Notes: generated from the sequence alone by a model not told the origin. A stretch of DNA of 45,178 nt from Candidatus Methylomirabilota bacterium (GCA_035315345.1 DATFYA010000184.1:1-45178), one strand, 5' to 3'. Numbered from the stretch's first letter, positions 32,098 through 42,625 are shown. Numbers and translations: made by a program.

Positions 32098-32916
32098 ATG
32101 ACCACCGACGCCTCTCCGATCACGCTGAGCGGCTGGGCTCTGATCCTGGGCGCCTCCTCCGGTTTCGGCGCGGCCACGAGCCTGGCCCTGGCCCGCGCGG
32201 GTCTCGACATCTTCGGCGTGCATCTCGACCGCAAGGCGACGCTGCCCAACGTCGAGCGCCTCTCCGCCGAGATCGGCGCGCTGGGACGGCGCGCCCACTT
32301 CTGGAACGTCAACGCGGCCGACGAGGAGAAGCGCGCGGAGGTCGCGGCCGAGATGGAGCGCGTGCTGCGCGAGCGCGGCGAGATGGGCCAGGTCCGCGTC
32401 ATGCTCCACTCGCTCGCCTTCGGCACCCTCAAGCTCTTCGTGGCCGATCCGATGAAGGAGGCGGTGACGAAGGCCCAGATGGACATGACGCTCGACGTGA
32501 TGGCCCACAGCCTCATCTACTGGGCGCAGGAGCTCGTCTCACGTGGGCTCATGGGCCGCGGTGGCCGCATCTACGCCATGACCTCGTCGGGTGGCGCGCG
32601 GGTGCTCCCCTTCTACGGGCCGGTGTCCGCGGCCAAGGCCGCGCTGGAGTCGAACATCCGGCAGCTCGCGGCCGAGCTGGCGCCTCAGGGCATCACCGCC
32701 AACTCGATCCGGGCCGGGGTCACCGCCACGCCCGCCGCGCAGAAGATCCCCAACTACGAGGAGTTCTCGCAGCAGGCGGCGCGGCGCAATCCGCATCGAC
32801 GGCTCACCACCACCGAGGACGTGGCCCGGGCGATCGTGGTGCTGAGTCATCCCGACACCTACTGGATGACCGGGAACGTGATCGGAGTGGACGGCGGCGA
32901 AGAGATCGTGGGCTGA
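32098..32916 (+). CDS. enoyl-ACP-reductase-type SDR (FabI/FabL-like)
   Basis: 272 residues. The active site has Tyr173 and Lys180, the Tyr-(x)6-Lys spacing of enoyl-ACP reductases rather than the Tyr-(x)3-Lys of common SDRs. It also has the loose cofactor loop LGASSGFG, SLAFGTL in place of NNAG and the TPAAQKIPNYEEF substrate loop. It may therefore reduce enoyl-ACP or enoyl-CoA in fatty-acid synthesis. Its C-terminus YWMTGNVIGVDGG is typical. It starts a plus-strand run with uppP (7 bp) and the flavoprotein. Confidence 0.85.
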   Translation: MTTDASPITLSGWALILGASSGFGAATSLALARAGLDIFGVHLDRKATLPNVERLSAEIGALGRRAHFWNVNAADEEKRAEVAAEMERVLRERGEMGQVRVMLHSLAFGTLKLFVADPMKEAVTKAQMDMTLDVMAHSLIYWAQELVSRGLMGRGGRIYAMTSSGGARVLPFYGPVSAAKAALESNIRQLAAELAPQGITANSIRAGVTATPAAQKIPNYEEFSQQAARRNPHRRLTTTEDVARAIVVLSHPDTYWMTGNVIGVDGGEEIVG

Positions 32917-32923
32917 GGCGATC

Positions 32924-33715
32924 GTGCCCGCCTGGCTGTCCGTGGTGATCCTGGGGGTGATCGAGGGGATCACCGAGTTCCTGCCCATCTCCTCGACCGG
33001 CCATCTGCTCCTGGTCGAGAACGCCAACCTGGTGAGCCGCCAGTCCGACTTGTTCAATATCACCATCCAGTCCGGGGCGGCGGTGGCGGTGCTGGCCGTC
33101 TTCGGCGGCCGCCTCCGCGACCTGCTCGCGCGGGTGACCGAGCCGGATGCGCGCGACTACCTGCTCAAGCTGCTGCTCGCCTTCGTGATCACCGCAGTGG
33201 GCGGCCTCGTGGTCAAGCGCCTGGGCTTCACGCTGCCGAAGGAGATCGCCCCCATCGCGTGGGCGACGCTGGTGGGCGGCGTGATCATCATCGCGATCGA
33301 ATGGGGGCTGCGGGGCCGACGGGCGTTGCCCCGCGACGTGACCTGGGCGGTGGCGGTCGCGGTGGGGCTGGCCCAGCTGCTCGCCGCGGTGTTCCCGGGC
33401 ACCTCTCGCTCCGCGGCCACCATCATGATGGCGATGCTGCTCGGCCTCACGCGACCCGCGGCCACCGAGTTCTCATTCCTGGTCGGCGTGCCCACCCTGC
33501 TCGCGGCCGGCGCGCTCGAGACGGTGCAGGCCCTGCGGCACCCGGCGGGGCCGCCCACCGAGTGGGGCCTGCTCGCGCTGGGCACCCTGGTCTCGGCGGT
33601 GACCGCGTTCGTGGTGGTGCGCTGGCTGCTGCGCTGGGTGCAGACTCACGACTTCGTCGTCTTCGGCTGGTATCGCATCGCTCTGGGCCTCGTGATGCTG
33701 ACCCGGCTCGTCTGA
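32924..33715 (+). CDS. uppP: undecaprenyl-diphosphate phosphatase
   Basis: 263 residues with a GTG start. Dephosphorylates undecaprenyl diphosphate to recycle the lipid carrier of peptidoglycan and other envelope polymers; loss or overproduction alters bacitracin sensitivity in known cases. Both signature motifs are present: EGITEFLPISSTGH (14-27, with the catalytic Glu and Ser) and PGTSRS (158-163, with the phosphate-binding Arg). About eight hydrophobic helices place it in the inner membrane. It lies 7 bp after the SDR. The GT2/methyltransferase pair nearby also suggests carrier-lipid use in this region. Confidence 0.96.
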   Translation: MPAWLSVVILGVIEGITEFLPISSTGHLLLVENANLVSRQSDLFNITIQSGAAVAVLAVFGGRLRDLLARVTEPDARDYLLKLLLAFVITAVGGLVVKRLGFTLPKEIAPIAWATLVGGVIIIAIEWGLRGRRALPRDVTWAVAVAVGLAQLLAAVFPGTSRSAATIMMAMLLGLTRPAATEFSFLVGVPTLLAAGALETVQALRHPAGPPTEWGLLALGTLVSAVTAFVVVRWLLRWVQTHDFVVFGWYRIALGLVMLTRLV

Positions 33716-33747
33716 GCGCGAGCCGGCGCTCCAGGAGATTCGACGCA

Positions 33748-35226
33748 ATGACCCACGACGTGGTGGTGATCGGCGGCGGCAACGCGGCCCTCTGCGCGGC
33801 TCTGGCCGCCCGCGAGGGCGGCGCCTCGGTGCTGGTGCTGGAGAAGGCGCCCGAGCCCGAGCGGGGCGGCAACTCCTTCTTCACCGCGGGCGGCTTCCGC
33901 TTCGCGCATCAGGGCCTCGAGGACTTGCGGCGCGACGTGATCCCGGACCTGAGCGACGAGGAAGCGGCCACCATCACCATCCCGCCCTATACCGAGGACC
34001 AGTACTACGACGACATCATGCGGGTCACCGAGGGCCGCTCCGACCTCGACCTGGCCCAGCACCTCGTCCAGCGATCGAAGCCCACCATGATCTGGATGCG
34101 CTCGCAGGGCATCCGCTGGATCCTCATGTTCAGCCGCCAGTCCTACAAGGTGGGCGATCGCCACCATTTCTGGGGCGGGCTCAACGTGGAGGCGGTGGGC
34201 GGCGGGCCCGGCCTGGTCGAGTCCCTGTTCGAGCGCGCGGCCAAGGTGGGCGTGCAGGTGCGCTACGGCGTCGCGGGTCACCGGCTGATCCAGGATGGCT
34301 CCGGCCGCGTGACCGGCGTGGCCACCCGCAGCGCCGACGGGACGAGCGAGATCCCGTGCCGCGCGGTGGTCATCGCCTCCGGCGGCTTCGAGGCCAACCC
34401 GGAGTGGCGCACGCGCTACCTCGGTCCCAACTGGGACCTGGCCCGGGTGCGCGGCACCCGCCACAACGTGGGCGAGGGCATCGCGATGGCGCTCGAGATC
34501 GGGGCGCAGGCCTACGGCCACTGGTCGTCGTGTCACGCGGTGGCGTGGGATCTCAACGCGCCGATGTTCGGCGACCGGCGGGTGGGCGACATGTTCCAGA
34601 AGCACTCGTATCCCCTGGGCCTGATCGTCAACGTCCGGGGCGAGCGCTTCGTGGACGAGGGCGCCGACTTCCGCAACTACACCTACGCCAAGTACGGCCG
34701 GGAGATCCTGCGGCAGCCGCAGGAGGCCGCCTTCCAGATCTTCGATCAGAAGACGGTGGGGATCCTGCGCGAGGAGTACCGCATCCGCGAGATCACCAAG
34801 GCGGAGGCGCCGACCGTCGAGGAATTGGCCAAGAAGCTCGAGATCGATCCCGAGGGGCTGGCGAAGACGGTGCGCGAGTTCAACGCGGCGGTCATGGATC
34901 AGGTGCCGTTCAACCCGGCGGTGCTCGACGGCCGCGGCACCCGCGGCATCACCCCGCCCAAGTCCAACTGGGCGCAGCGCCTGGACGCACCGCCCTACGT
35001 CGGCTTCGGCGTGACCTGCGGCATCACCTTCACCTTCGGCGGCCTCCGGGTGGACACGCGCGGCCAGGTCCTCGACACCTGGGACCGTCCGATCCCGGGC
35101 CTCTACGCCGCCGGCGAGCTGGTAGGCGGCCTCTTCTACCACAACTACCCCGGCGGCACCGGCCTCATGTCGGGCGCCGTCTTCGGCAAGACCGCCGGCG
35201 ACTCCGCCGCGGTCGGTCTGAAATAG
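33748..35226 (+). CDS. FAD-dependent dehydrogenase, TcuA/fumarate-reductase-like
   Basis: 492 residues. FAD-binding dinucleotide motif VVVIGGGNAALCAALAA at the N-terminus, GGNSFFTAGGFRF, SGGFEANPEW, the substrate-domain block YPLGLIVNVRGERFVDEGAD and the C-terminal FAD motif GLYAAGELVGGLFYHNYPGGTGL. The layout is that of the succinate-dehydrogenase/fumarate-reductase flavoprotein family, closest by motif to tricarballylate dehydrogenase TcuA. No TcuB or membrane partner is near, so the electron acceptor is unknown. AGGAG stands 10 nt before the ATG. The stop lies next to the inverted repeat at 35228. Confidence 0.87.
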   Translation: MTHDVVVIGGGNAALCAALAAREGGASVLVLEKAPEPERGGNSFFTAGGFRFAHQGLEDLRRDVIPDLSDEEAATITIPPYTEDQYYDDIMRVTEGRSDLDLAQHLVQRSKPTMIWMRSQGIRWILMFSRQSYKVGDRHHFWGGLNVEAVGGGPGLVESLFERAAKVGVQVRYGVAGHRLIQDGSGRVTGVATRSADGTSEIPCRAVVIASGGFEANPEWRTRYLGPNWDLARVRGTRHNVGEGIAMALEIGAQAYGHWSSCHAVAWDLNAPMFGDRRVGDMFQKHSYPLGLIVNVRGERFVDEGADFRNYTYAKYGREILRQPQEAAFQIFDQKTVGILREEYRIREITKAEAPTVEELAKKLEIDPEGLAKTVREFNAAVMDQVPFNPAVLDGRGTRGITPPKSNWAQRLDAPPYVGFGVTCGITFTFGGLRVDTRGQVLDTWDRPIPGLYAAGELVGGLFYHNYPGGTGLMSGAVFGKTAGDSAAVGLK

Positions 35227-35227
35227 C

Positions 35228-35315
35228 GGGGTCAGGTCTTGCATTCCGACATTTTCATGGCGCGCGAAGTTGTCGCCTCGTGTGGCGAAAATGTCGGAAT
35301 GTAAGACCTGACCCC
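35228..35315. repeat. 88-bp near-perfect inverted repeat (REP/RAYT-type element)
   Basis: Two 29-bp arms (35228-35256 and 35287-35315) match in 28 positions; the single difference is G35241 against T35302. A 30-bp centre separates them. Each arm begins GGGGTCAGGTCTT at its outer end. The element exactly fills the gap between the TcuA-like stop (35224-35226) and the HD-GYP stop (35316-35318), so the outer ends touch the stop codons. The GGGGTCAGGTCTT core is a sequence I recall from dispersed palindromes near REP-associated tyrosine transposases; no transposase is in this window. It can also act as a two-way terminator. Confidence 0.9.
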
Positions 35316-36311
35316 TTATTCGGTGTCGCGGAGGACGTCGAGGAAGGCGTCGACGATGCGCGGGTCCCAGTAGCCGGCGTCGGTCTCGCGGAGCAGCAGC
35401 GACACGGTGTCCGAGCGCGACATCGCGGCCTTGTAGGGCCGATCGGTGTGCAGCGCGTCGAAGACGTCCACCACCGAGATGATGCGCGCGCCGAGCGGGA
35501 TGGCCTCGCCCTTCAGCCCGTCGGGATAGCCCGAGCCGTCCCACTTCTCGTGGTGGTGCCGCATGATCGGGCGCACCAGCTCCATGCTGCGCAGGCCCAG
35601 CACCAGGTCCGAGCCCGCGCCGGGATGCGCGCGAATGCGCTCCTGCTCGATGGCGTCGAGCGGCCCCGGCTTGAGCAGGATGCCGTCGGGCACCGCGATC
35701 TTCCCCAGGTCGTGCAGGTAGCCGCCCAGCCGCAGCGCCCGCTTCATCTCCGGGTCCAGGCCCAGCGCGTCGCCCACCGCGACCGCGTAGCGCGACAGGC
35801 GATCGCAGTGGCCCAGCGTGTACGGGTCGCGCGCCTCGATGGTCAGCGCCAGCGTGGTGATGACGGTCTCCGCCCGCTCGAGCTGATCGAGCAAGGTCTT
35901 GACCCGCAGCAGCGCGCCCAGGCGCGTGCGCAGCTCGACGAACTCCACCGGCTTGGTGAAGAAGGCGTCGGCGCCCGCGGCGAGGCCGGCCACCCGCGCC
36001 TCCAGATCGCCCACCGCGGTCAGGATCACCACCGGCGTCAGCTCGTAGCGCGCGTCGGCCTTCAGGCGCGCGCAGAGCTCGATGCCGCTCATGGCACCCA
36101 GGTGCACGTCGGTCAGCACCAGGTCGGGGCTCACCACCTCGAGCGTCTCCAGCGCCTGCTCGGCGGAGGCGGCCATGAGGAGGCGATAGCCGAGCGCGCC
36201 GAGGAGGCCCGCGAGGACCTCGCGGATGTGGGGATCGTCCTCGACCACGAGGATGGACGGGCGCTCCACCATGCCGGCGGCCGCCGAGAGATCGAGCGGC
36301 TCGGCGCTCAT
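35316..36311 (-). CDS. response regulator with HD-GYP output domain
   Basis: 331 residues. Receiver domain (18-130) with Asp26-Asp pair region VVEDDP, phospho-acceptor Asp68 (LVLTDVHLG) and Lys120 (FFTKP). HD-GYP domain (about 155-325) with HCDRLSRY, His200-Asp201 (LHDLGKI), HHHEKWDGSGYPDG (252-265) and VDVFDALHTDRPYK, all intact, so it should hydrolyse cyclic di-GMP when phosphorylated. No sensor kinase is in the window. The ATG overlaps the stop of the alpha/beta hydrolase (ATGA). It is the last gene of the seven-gene minus-strand operon, whose other members look like peptide and ester hydrolases. Confidence 0.94.
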   Translation of the reverse strand: MSAEPLDLSAAAGMVERPSILVVEDDPHIREVLAGLLGALGYRLLMAASAEQALETLEVVSPDLVLTDVHLGAMSGIELCARLKADARYELTPVVILTAVGDLEARVAGLAAGADAFFTKPVEFVELRTRLGALLRVKTLLDQLERAETVITTLALTIEARDPYTLGHCDRLSRYAVAVGDALGLDPEMKRALRLGGYLHDLGKIAVPDGILLKPGPLDAIEQERIRAHPGAGSDLVLGLRSMELVRPIMRHHHEKWDGSGYPDGLKGEAIPLGARIISVVDVFDALHTDRPYKAAMSRSDTVSLLLRETDAGYWDPRIVDAFLDVLRDTE

Positions 36312-37123
36312 CCGATCACCCGCGCCATCCAGGCGAGCACGCCCGCGAAGGGCCGCTCCCAGCCGTCCTCCAGCATCAGCATGTGGGCGTGGCCGGGCGC
36401 TTCCTGGTACTCGGCGCGGTAGCGCCGCGCGATGCGGCGCTGCAGCGGAGCCGGCGTGATGCGATCGTCGCCGGCGCCCACGACCAGCGTGGGGCACCGG
36501 ATCGCGGCCGGATCCACCGGGATCCCGCCCAGGGCCAGCTCGCGCGCGGCCCGTCCCGACTCGGGGCCGAAGGCGGAGAAGGCCCGCTCGCGCTGGTCCG
36601 GGCTCAGGCGGTTCAGCAGGAGATGGTCGGCGTGCTCGCGGCTCACCCGAAACGCCTGCGTCCCCAGCATGGCCGGCACGTAGCGCGTCATCCGGGAGAG
36701 CACGCCCCACTCGAGCCCGAAGATGCCCCGCGGCGCCGCGCTGGTGAGGAAGACCGCCGCGGCCACGCCGTCACCCTCGGCCGCCTTTTGCGCGACCAGG
36801 CCGCCCATCGAATGGCCGACCAGCACCGCGCGGCCGAGCTGGGCCAGGCAGCGGCGGACGTCGTCGACGTAGTCGCGGAGCGAGGCGCGTCCGAGCCCGC
36901 CGGGTGCCGGGCTCTCCCCGTGACCGCGGAGGTTGACCGCCCACGCGTCCCAGCCCGACTGGGCCGCCGCGTAGAGATAGTTCCGCAGGTACCAGCTGCC
37001 GCCCCACATGCCATGCACGAAGAGGACCGGCTGCGAATGGGCCCGGCCGGCGGGCGCGGCGTGCTCGAGGACGAGGTCGTCGATCCGCTCGGTCAACGCG
37101 GCGTCGGTCCGGGTGGCGGGCAC
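36308..37123 (-). CDS. alpha/beta hydrolase
   Basis: About 271 residues with a GTG start. LFVHGMWGGSWY (oxyanion region), VGHSMGGLVAQ (nucleophile Ser), VGAGDDRITP (Asp) and GHAHMLMLEDGW (His) form a complete triad of the esterase/haloperoxidase type. The substrate is unknown. The GTG at 37123 lies 17 bp after the PepT-like stop; the frame continues upstream only over that gene. Its stop overlaps the HD-GYP start. Confidence 0.87.
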   Translation of the reverse strand: MPATRTDAALTERIDDLVLEHAAPAGRAHSQPVLFVHGMWGGSWYLRNYLYAAAQSGWDAWAVNLRGHGESPAPGGLGRASLRDYVDDVRRCLAQLGRAVLVGHSMGGLVAQKAAEGDGVAAAVFLTSAAPRGIFGLEWGVLSRMTRYVPAMLGTQAFRVSREHADHLLLNRLSPDQRERAFSAFGPESGRAARELALGGIPVDPAAIRCPTLVVGAGDDRITPAPLQRRIARRYRAEYQEAPGHAHMLMLEDGWERPFAGVLAWMARVIG

Positions 37124-37140
37124 GCCGGGCGCGGCGCGGC

Positions 37141-38286
37141 TCAGACCGCGGCGTTCAGGCGGACGGTCTCGAGGACCAGGCCCGCGGTGAGCACCAGGTC
37201 GCGCACGTCCACCCACTCGTTCACGGTGTGGATCTCGCGCATCCCACATGCCAGGTTGGCGATCTCGATGCCGCGCTCCGCGAAGACGTTGGCGTCCGAT
37301 CCGCCCCCGGTGCCGCGGGTCGCGCACGTGCGCCCGACCGCCTGCGCGGCCGACTGCACGAGGCGCACGATGCCCGCGTCGTCGCGCACGTCGAGCCGCG
37401 AGTACTGCCGGTCCACCTGGGTCTCGACGCGCGCCCGATGGTCCCGGTCGCCCACACGCACCGCGTGCCGGGCCGCCGCCTCGTCGAAGCACCGCCGCAT
37501 GTGGACGGTCTGCGCCTCGAGCTTCTCCAGGCTGAGGCTCCGGGTCTCGCCGCGCACCGTGAGGCTCGCGGGCACGATGTTGCCGGCGAGCCCGCCCTGG
37601 ATGACCCCGAGGTTCGCGGTGGTCTCGGCGTCGAGCCGGCCCAGTCGCATCGTCGCGATGGCCTCGGCGGCGATCTGGATCGCGCTCATCCCCTGCTCCG
37701 GGCAGATGCCGGCGTGCGCGGCGAGGCCCTGCACCGTGAAGGTCAGGCGATTGGCGGCCGGCGCGCGGGTGATCAGCTCGCAGACCCCGTCGACGTCGAG
37801 CACCAGCCCGCGCTTCGCGCGCAGCCGGCCGGTGTCGAAGTGCTTGGCCCCGAGCAGGCCGTACTCCTCGCAGATGGTCAGCACCACCTCGATGTCGCCG
37901 TGCGGGATGGAGCGCTCGCGCAGGGTGCGGATGGCCTCGAGGATCGCCACCACGCCCGCCTTGTCGTCGCCCCCCAGGACGCTGGTGCCGTCGGTGCGCA
38001 CCACGTCGCCCTCGACCACCGGATGGATCGTCTCCGCCGGCCCCACCGTGTCCATGTGGCCGGAGAGCAGGAACGGGGGCGCCCCCGGCGCGTTGCCGGG
38101 AAACCGGGCGAGCAGGTTGCCGGTGTTGCCGCCGACCTGCTCGCCGGCGCCGTCCACCTCCACGCTGGCGCCCATGCTCTTCAAGATCGTCTCGAGCCGC
38201 CGCGCGATGGCGCCCTCGCGCTTGGAGGGGCTCGAGATGGAGGTCAGCTCGATGAACTCTTCCTTCAGCCGTGCCGCGTCGATCAT
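37141..38286 (-). CDS. M20-family peptidase, PepT-like
   Basis: 381 residues. Di-zinc peptidase with GHMDTVGP (His77, Asp79), GGDDKAG (Asp107), CEEYGL (Glu140/141), DVDG and the final zinc His in REIHTVNEWV. The dimerisation/lid domain lies about 170-285 (AHAG, GGLAGNIVP). The layout is that of PepT-like tri-/dipeptidases, so it would finish the hydrolysis of small peptides in the cytoplasm. The ATG overlaps the stop of the upstream alpha/beta hydrolase (ATGA). Position behind TldD/PmbA suggests that it takes over the short products. Confidence 0.92.
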   Translation of the reverse strand: MIDAARLKEEFIELTSISSPSKREGAIARRLETILKSMGASVEVDGAGEQVGGNTGNLLARFPGNAPGAPPFLLSGHMDTVGPAETIHPVVEGDVVRTDGTSVLGGDDKAGVVAILEAIRTLRERSIPHGDIEVVLTICEEYGLLGAKHFDTGRLRAKRGLVLDVDGVCELITRAPAANRLTFTVQGLAAHAGICPEQGMSAIQIAAEAIATMRLGRLDAETTANLGVIQGGLAGNIVPASLTVRGETRSLSLEKLEAQTVHMRRCFDEAAARHAVRVGDRDHRARVETQVDRQYSRLDVRDDAGIVRLVQSAAQAVGRTCATRGTGGGSDANVFAERGIEIANLACGMREIHTVNEWVDVRDLVLTAGLVLETVRLNAAV

Positions 38287-39011
38287 GGAGAGGTCCTTGC
38301 CATGCCGGAGAGTTGGGTGACGAGCCAGCGCCGGCTCTCCGCGACGGCCTCGAGGCGATGGCCCATGTCGGTCAGCCGGTGGTCGGCGGCCGCGATGACG
38401 TGCAGCCGGCGAGGCTCTCGGGCGCGCTTGAAGAGAAGGCGGCCGTGCCCGGGGGGAACCACCTCGTCGCGGTCGGCCTGGATCACGAGCACGCCAGGAA
38501 CCCCGGCGGGCGCCTCCCCCCACTGCCCGCGTCTCACTTCCGCGACCAGGGCGGGGCCCGCCTGCTCGGGGTCGGCGCTCGGCAGATCGCGCAGCGACGC
38601 GGGCGCGTTCCAGGTTACGACCGGGAGTGGCGCGCCCGCGGCGGCGCGGCTCGCGGCCGCCCACAGGGCCACGAAGCCGCCCAGGCTCGAGCCGAGCAAT
38701 CCGAAGCGACCGTCCAGCTCCGGGCACTTGGCCAGGTGGTCGAGCACCGCCTCCAGGTCGGCCACGCGGCTCTCGATGGTGGCCTCCCGGTGGGAGCCGC
38801 CGGACTCCCCGCTGCCCCGGAAGTCGAACCGCGCGAGCGCGAGGCCGGCGGCGGGCAGCTCGCGGCCGAGCAGCAGGTACTTGTCGCTGTCCTTGGAGGC
38901 GCCCATGCCGTGACAGGCCACCACGCAGGGGCTCGGGCGGGATTCGGGCGCGTGCAGCACGCCCACGACGTCGGCGCCGCCGACCGTGACGGTGAAGCGC
39001 TGCTCGCTCAC
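38283..39011 (-). CDS. alpha/beta hydrolase (acylpeptide/dienelactone-hydrolase-like)
   Basis: 242 residues with a GTG start overlapping the TatD stop (GTGA). VVACHGMGASKDSDKY, FDFRGSGESGG, LGSSLGGFVAL (nucleophile Ser), QADRDEVVPP (Asp) and AADHRLTD (His) give a full triad. It resembles serine aminopeptidase/S33-type and BAAT-like cytoplasmic hydrolases; substrate unknown. The stop overlaps the PepT-like start. Confidence 0.87.
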   Translation of the reverse strand: MSEQRFTVTVGGADVVGVLHAPESRPSPCVVACHGMGASKDSDKYLLLGRELPAAGLALARFDFRGSGESGGSHREATIESRVADLEAVLDHLAKCPELDGRFGLLGSSLGGFVALWAAASRAAAGAPLPVVTWNAPASLRDLPSADPEQAGPALVAEVRRGQWGEAPAGVPGVLVIQADRDEVVPPGHGRLLFKRAREPRRLHVIAAADHRLTDMGHRLEAVAESRRWLVTQLSGMARTSP

Positions 39012-39790
39012 GCCCAGACGAGGTCGAAGAGCCGACAGGTGTTGACGGTGAGCTGGTAGGCCGCCTCGTCGGCGGGAATCCTCTTGATCTTGGCGACCTC
39101 CTCGGCCACGCGGGCGACGAGCCACGGCCCGGAGGTGACGTTCTCGAACTCGCCCTGGTACGGCCAGGGCGCGTCGCTCTCGACGAGCAGGGACTCGATC
39201 GGCACCCGCTCCACCATCTCGCGGTCGCGTGCCCGATACACCACGTCCGGGGTGACCGAGACGAGATACCCGGCGTCCACGATCTCGCGGGTGACCTCGG
39301 GCGAGGCCTTGTGCCAGTGGAAGACCGCGCGCTCCACGCCTCGGCGCCGCAGCGCGGCCAGGGCATCGGCCGCCGCCCCGTGGGGCGCGTGCAGGATCAC
39401 CGCCAGATCGTAGCGGCACGCGAGATCCAGCAGCCGCTCGAGCCGCGCGCGGGCCTCGCGCCGGACCGCGTCGGGATCCGGCAGCGCGCCGAGCCCGTAC
39501 CACGGCAGCCCGACCTCCCCGACCGCGACCAGCCGCGAGTGGTGCGCGTGAATCTGTGCTTCGACCGCTTCCAGGTCGGCCCCGGTGAGCTTCCACTCGG
39601 GATGGAAGCCGAGGGCGGGCCACACGCCCTTGGCGTTCTCCCTCACCGCCTGCAGGGTGCGCTCGTTGGTGGCCGCGTCGCATCCGACCGCGATCACGCC
39701 CCACACCTCGTGCTCGGTGGCCCGGATCACGGCGCCCCGGACATCCGCGAAGGCGGGATCGTGCAGGTGGCAGTGGCTGTCGATGATCAT
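39008..39790 (-). CDS. TatD-family metal-dependent hydrolase
   Basis: 260 residues. Amidohydrolase barrel with the TatD metal sites: DSHCHLHD (His6, His8), GEVGL (Glu92), ILHAPHG (His134), VFHWHK (His158) and ESDAPWP (Asp206). Characterised TatD proteins are 3'-5' DNases or act on damaged DNA and RNA, some on D-aminoacyl-tRNA. The usual FHCFSG is FHWHKA here, a mild change. AGAGGAG lies upstream of the ATG at moderate distance. It sits between the TldD/PmbA pair and the hydrolases. Confidence 0.91.
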   Translation of the reverse strand: MIIDSHCHLHDPAFADVRGAVIRATEHEVWGVIAVGCDAATNERTLQAVRENAKGVWPALGFHPEWKLTGADLEAVEAQIHAHHSRLVAVGEVGLPWYGLGALPDPDAVRREARARLERLLDLACRYDLAVILHAPHGAAADALAALRRRGVERAVFHWHKASPEVTREIVDAGYLVSVTPDVVYRARDREMVERVPIESLLVESDAPWPYQGEFENVTSGPWLVARVAEEVAKIKRIPADEAAYQLTVNTCRLFDLVWA

Positions 39791-39808
39791 GGCGAGCGGC
39801 GTCTCCTC

Positions 39809-41143
<1,335 letters not shown>

Positions 41144-41151
41144 GCGCGCGC

Positions 41152-42588
41152 TCAGACCTGCGTCCCGCCGACCGTCATGCGGTCGATGCGGATGGTCGGC
41201 AACCCGACGCCGACCGGGACGGATTGACCGTCCTTGCCGCAGGTGCCCACGCCCTCGTCGAGCTCGAGGTCGCGGCCCACGCGGCTCACGCGGGTGAGCG
41301 ATTCGGGTCCGTTGCCGATGAGGGTCGCACCCTTGACCGGGCTGGTGACGCGCCCGTCCTCGATCAGGTAGGCCTCGCTCGCCGAGAACACGAAGCGGCC
41401 GTTGGTGATGTCCACCTGGCCGCCGCCGAAGTGCACCGCGTAGAGGCCCTTCTGCACCGAGCGGATGATGTCGGAGGGCTCGTCCTGGCCGGCCAGCATG
41501 AAGGTGTTGGTCATGCGCGGCATGGGCGGGTGTGCGTAGGACTCGCGGCGCCCGTTGCCGGTCAGCTCCATGCCCATGAGTCGCGAGTTCAGGCGGTCCT
41601 GCATGTAGCCGCGGAGGACGCCCTTCTCGATGAGCACGTTCCGCCGGGTCGGCACGCCCTCGTCGTCGACGTTCAGCGACCCGCGGCGGTTCTGGATCGT
41701 GCCGTCGTCCACCACCGTCACCAGCTCCGAGGCGACCGGCTGGCCCAGGCGTCCCGAGAAGGCGGACGTCTTCTTGCGATTGAAGTCGCCTTCGAGCCCG
41801 TGGCCGATCGCCTCGTGGAGCAGGATGCCCGGCCAGCCCGGTCCCAGCACCACCGTCATCTCGCCGGCCGGCGCCTCCACCGCGTGGAGCTTGATGACCG
41901 CCTGGCGCACCGCCTCGGTCACGTAGTGCTTCCAGCGGTCCTGCTCCAGGAAGAAGTCGAAGGCCACGCGACCGCCGCCGCCGTAGGCGCCGATCTCGCG
42001 CTTGGCCCCGTCCTCGACGATCACGGTGACGTTGAGACGCGTGAGCGGCCGCACGTCACCGACCGTCCACCCCGACGGCGTGGCCATGACCACCACCACG
42101 TCCTCGCTGCCCAGGGACGCGATCACCTGCCGCACGCGCGAATCGAGCCCGCGGGCCGCCGCGTCCATCTGGCCGAGCAGCGCGAGCTTGCGCGGGAGGT
42201 TCGCGGCGATCGGCGGCTCGGCCAGGCGATAGAGATCGTGCGGGGCGCCGTCGTGGCCCACCGCGACCACCGCCGAGGCGCTGGAGCGGTCCGCGATGGC
42301 CCGGGCCTGGCGCGCAGCCTCCTCGAGGTTCGGGAGGGCGAGATCGTCGGTGTGCGCGTAGCCGGTGCGCTCGCCCGACTGGGCGCGGATGCCCGCGCCC
42401 TGGCTCACGTGGCGGGCCGCCTTCTTGACCGCGCCCTCCTCGAGCACCAGCTCTTCGCTGATGCGGTATTCCAGGAACAGATCGGCGTGGTCCACGCGGC
42501 CGGTCAGCGTCGAGCCGAGCAGACGCTCCATGGCTCCCGCGTTCAGTCCGAACCGATCGGCGAAGAAGCGCTCCGGGTGCGCCGGCAT
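41152..42588 (-). CDS. tldD: metalloprotease TldD
   Basis: 478 residues. The metal motif is HEAIGH (His258, Glu259, His263) followed by GLEGDFNRKKTSAFSGR, the canonical TldD sequence. TVVDDGTIQNRRGSLNVDDEGVPTRRNVLIEKG and the C-terminal GTCGKDGQSVPVGVG with the conserved Cys are also present. It forms the active subunit with PmbA. The gene heads the seven-gene operon. AGGAG with GAGAG repeats precedes the ATG, and an extended -10 box lies at 42626-42634, giving a leader of about 30 nt. Confidence 0.96.
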   Translation of the reverse strand: MPAHPERFFADRFGLNAGAMERLLGSTLTGRVDHADLFLEYRISEELVLEEGAVKKAARHVSQGAGIRAQSGERTGYAHTDDLALPNLEEAARQARAIADRSSASAVVAVGHDGAPHDLYRLAEPPIAANLPRKLALLGQMDAAARGLDSRVRQVIASLGSEDVVVVMATPSGWTVGDVRPLTRLNVTVIVEDGAKREIGAYGGGGRVAFDFFLEQDRWKHYVTEAVRQAVIKLHAVEAPAGEMTVVLGPGWPGILLHEAIGHGLEGDFNRKKTSAFSGRLGQPVASELVTVVDDGTIQNRRGSLNVDDEGVPTRRNVLIEKGVLRGYMQDRLNSRLMGMELTGNGRRESYAHPPMPRMTNTFMLAGQDEPSDIIRSVQKGLYAVHFGGGQVDITNGRFVFSASEAYLIEDGRVTSPVKGATLIGNGPESLTRVSRVGRDLELDEGVGTCGKDGQSVPVGVGLPTIRIDRMTVGGTQV

Positions 42589-42625
42589 CTCTCTATCTCT
42601 CCTGGGACTCTCTCAAAAGGGGTTC

